From the NCBI RefSeq assembly GCF_900142365.1, contig NZ_FRAP01000016.1, forward strand, positions 99,959 to 163,958: a stretch of DNA of 64,000 bases, written 5' to 3'. Numbering within the stretch: position 1 is the stretch's first letter; every line of letters starts with the position of its first letter. The position numbers and the translations under genes are program-made. This document shows, one piece after another, positions 62,247 to 64,000 of the stretch. The DNA comes from Pseudonocardia thermophila. Its GTDB lineage: Bacteria; Actinomycetota; Actinomycetes; Mycobacteriales; Pseudonocardiaceae. Below the pieces are notes generated by a model. The model made no database searches. It was not told where the DNA came from and worked only from the letters and a program-made list of their open reading frames with translations.

Positions 62247-63605
62247 GTGTCAGCTGCACCACGAAGGACGGTGATCATCGGTGGTGGCGCGGCCGGGCTG
62301 GGCGCCGCGGGCGGCGTGAAGGCCGCCGATCCCGACGCGGAGGTCGTGGTCTACACCGAGTACGAGGACGTCGCCTACAGCCCGTGCGGCATCCCGTACG
62401 TGCACGGCCGCGAGATCCCGGACTTCGAGCGGCTGTTCCTGGCCGGCAAACAGGCCTACGTCGACGCCGGCATCGACATCCACTACGAGACGAAGGTGAC
62501 CGCGATCGACACCGCGGCGCACACCGTCACCGTCGAGGGCGAAGGGACCGTCCGCTACGACAGCCTGGTCATCGGCACCGGCTGGAACTACGCCGACCCC
62601 GGCGTGCCCGGCGGCGATCTCCAGGGCCTCTACTACGTCAAGAACATCCGCCGGGCCATGGAGTGGGACAAGGTCATCGACGAGGCTGAGTCCGCCGTCG
62701 TCGTGGAGGCCGGGCCGCTCGGCGTCGAGATGGTGACGGCGCTGGCCCACCGCGACGTCGAGACGCACCTGATCGACCCCAACCCGTACCCGCTGGCGAT
62801 GATGGCCGACCCGGACATCATGGCGCCGGTCACCGAGTCGTGGCGCGAGATGGGCGTCCACCTGCACTTCAACACCACGCTGGAGGCCTTCCGCGGCGAC
62901 AGCGCGGGCACGGTGCGCGCGGTGCAGACGTCCGAGGGCGAGATCCCCGCCGACCTCGTGGTGATCTCCACCCACAAGACCCCGCGCAACGAGCTCGCCG
63001 AGGCCGCCGGCATCAAGATCGGTACGACGGGCGGGATCATCGTCGACGAGCGCATGAAGACATCGGCCCCCGACGTGTGGGCCGCGGGCGACGCCGTGGA
63101 GATCCCGCACGGCATGACTCGCACACCGCTGCAGGGCCTCACCGGCTCGCACGCCTATGCACAGGGCAAGACCGCGGGCACGAACGCGGGCGGCGGCCAG
63201 CGCGTCTACCGCGCGGTGTTCGTGCCGTGGGGCACTCCGGCCGGCAAGTGGGTCATCGGTGGCGCGTCCTTCGGCGAGACCACCGCGACCGCGCTCGGCA
63301 TCCCGTACGTCCTCGGGGTCGCCGAGGGCATCTCCCGCGCCCGCTACTACCCCGGTGTCCAGAAGATCAAGGTGAAGCTGCTGGCCGAGCCGGAGTCGCT
63401 GCGGCTGATCGGGGCGCAGATGGTCGGCGGCGGTGAGGGCATCAAGGAACGGGCCGACTTCCTCGCCCAGGCTGTGCGGTTCGGGCTGACCTTCCACGAC
63501 CTGGCGACGATGGAGAACGTCTACTCCCCCGCGATCGGGGCGCTGAACGAACCGATCGTGGTCGCGGCCACCAACGGTCTCGCGGAAGCCGCGAAGAAGG
63601 CGTGA
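62247..63605 (+). CDS. CoA-disulfide-reductase-like NAD(P)/FAD oxidoreductase
   Basis: This 452-residue flavoprotein has an N-terminal FAD site (TVIIGGGAAGLGAAGG), a single redox Cys at about 47 in DVAYSPCGIPYVHG, as in CoA-disulfide reductase and NADH oxidase, and a second Rossmann region in modified form (AVVVEAGPLGVEMVTAL). DVWAAGDAVEIPH binds the flavin. One Cys rather than a CxxxxC pair rules out mercuric reductase and 2-ketopropyl-CoM carboxylase types. Beside a coenzyme M-type operon and its regulator, reduction of CoM disulfide or a mixed disulfide is a reasonable guess. The GTG at 62247 is chosen because a GTG at 62190 lies in the operator. Confidence 0.83.
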   Translation: MSAAPRRTVIIGGGAAGLGAAGGVKAADPDAEVVVYTEYEDVAYSPCGIPYVHGREIPDFERLFLAGKQAYVDAGIDIHYETKVTAIDTAAHTVTVEGEGTVRYDSLVIGTGWNYADPGVPGGDLQGLYYVKNIRRAMEWDKVIDEAESAVVVEAGPLGVEMVTALAHRDVETHLIDPNPYPLAMMADPDIMAPVTESWREMGVHLHFNTTLEAFRGDSAGTVRAVQTSEGEIPADLVVISTHKTPRNELAEAAGIKIGTTGGIIVDERMKTSAPDVWAAGDAVEIPHGMTRTPLQGLTGSHAYAQGKTAGTNAGGGQRVYRAVFVPWGTPAGKWVIGGASFGETTATALGIPYVLGVAEGISRARYYPGVQKIKVKLLAEPESLRLIGAQMVGGGEGIKERADFLAQAVRFGLTFHDLATMENVYSPAIGALNEPIVVAATNGLAEAAKKA

Positions 63606-63868
63606 CGGCGATGGGCTTCTCGTCGTGGCTGCGCCGCAACGCCGAGCACTACCTCCTGGTGGCGGCCCACGAAAAGATCGCCCACCAGCAGGGCACCACG
63701 CCCCCGCGGCCACCGCGCGGGCTCAAGGAGATCTTCTGGCTGCGGATCTTCGCCCCTGTCTACGGCGCGCTGCCCTGGTCGCTGCGCAGCCGCATCATGC
63801 GCGCGATGCCGGGCAGCCACCGCCGCACGTGGGCGCCTGCGCCGCGCCCCCGAGGGCCCGCGGTCTGA
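63602..63868 (+). CDS. Small protein of unknown function
   Basis: This 88-residue product reads MGFSSWLRRNAEHYLLVAAHE after a short lead, then HQQGTTPPRPPRGLKEIFWLR and a basic tail (SHRRTWAPAPRPR). It is basic and possibly membrane-peripheral. I do not recognise it. Its GTG overlaps the flavoprotein stop in GTGA, so it is translationally coupled and probably functions with it. An ATG at 63611 is an alternative start. Confidence 0.6.
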   Translation: MTAMGFSSWLRRNAEHYLLVAAHEKIAHQQGTTPPRPPRGLKEIFWLRIFAPVYGALPWSLRSRIMRAMPGSHRRTWAPAPRPRGPAV

Positions 63869-63907
63869 CCGCCGGACAACCCACCACCGAGGAGAAGGAG
63901 AACCACC

Positions 63908-64000
63908 GTGGCTCAGATCGTGGGCGAACGGGTCAACGAGGGCGACGCCATCGTCGACTACGAGGAGAAGATCTTCGACGACATCCAGGCCGAAGAGGGG
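63908..64000 (+). CDS. Start of an unidentified gene (runs off the window)
   Basis: The first 31 residues begin MAQIVGERVNEGDAIVDYEE and continue with KIFDDIQAEEG. A strong ribosome-binding site (GGAGAAGGAG) lies just before the GTG. The visible part is acidic and does not let me name a family. It is 40 bp after the small coupled gene, so it likely belongs to the same transcription unit as the flavoprotein. Confidence 0.6.
   Translation, partial: MAQIVGERVNEGDAIVDYEEKIFDDIQAEEG

Noticed and set aside
62247..63605. Possible mercuric reductase MerA to complement merB
   Set aside because: The protein has a single redox cysteine in SPCGIPY rather than the MerA CxxxxC pair, and it lacks the C-terminal CC pair and NmerA domain.

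Overview
The window is high-GC, densely coded DNA from an actinomycete, most likely Pseudonocardiales (Pseudonocardia-like). The evidence is the mycothiol enzyme Mca, the classic actinobacterial block tRNA-Thr / tRNA-Met / rpmG / hadA / hadB / tRNA-Trp / secE / nusG / rplK / rplA, a FtsB-eno-DUF501-Ppx block, GTG starts in about a third of genes, and many four-base ATGA/GTGA stop-start overlaps. Species assignment is inference.

Layout. 1-5.6 kb: end of a CoA-transferase gene, then the ribosomal/translocation block on the minus strand with three tRNAs and a cysteine-free S18. 5.7-18.7 kb: a large LuxR-type ATPase regulator, a cytochrome P450, TenA, a serine hydrolase, a patatin-like protein, a flavin dehydrogenase, an MFS exporter and Mca. 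19-26 kb: greA with a structured leader, then ilvA, metB and cbs (threonine breakdown and transsulfuration), an ECF-like sigma factor and a thiolase. 26-36 kb: accessory genes including a TetR/acyl-CoA dehydrogenase divergon with a perfect palindrome between the genes, a decayed methyltransferase, a membrane-anchored receiver protein, and a DUF2243/CtaG-like membrane pair.

36.46-43.75 kb: a compact actinomycete integrative and conjugative element (AICE). It is bounded by 46-bp imperfect direct repeats that copy the 3' part of a tRNA with a UAA anticodon. It encodes a tyrosine integrase, an excisionase, a RepSA-like rolling-circle initiator, a small membrane protein and an FtsK/TraB-like translocase. 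It carries a mercury cassette: MerR, the organomercurial lyase MerB and a thioredoxin-like protein, with a MerR-type 19-bp-spacer promoter and no MerA.

43.8-54.9 kb: housekeeping genes (NDH-2, uracil-DNA glycosylase, Ppx, DUF501, FtsB, enolase), the efeUOB iron-uptake operon behind a possible iron box, a lytic transglycosylase, thymidine kinase and OsmC.

55.3-64 kb is the most interesting part. Five overlapping genes encode a phosphosulfolactate synthase homologue, an unrecognised cysteine-rich protein, two aspartase/fumarase-superfamily lyases and a PLP-dependent desulfhydrase-like enzyme. This matches the enzyme families reported for bacterial coenzyme M biosynthesis (Xcb enzymes of Xanthobacter). 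Next to it lie a divergent XRE-cupin regulator and a CoA-disulfide-reductase-like flavoprotein. A near-identical dyad (TTCGCTATGCGAA / TTCACTATCGCGAA) lies in front of both transcription units, which suggests one regulon. Between the operon and the regulator is a roughly 680-bp array of 22-bp repeat units, inverted in its first part and arranged as 44-bp dimers in its second.
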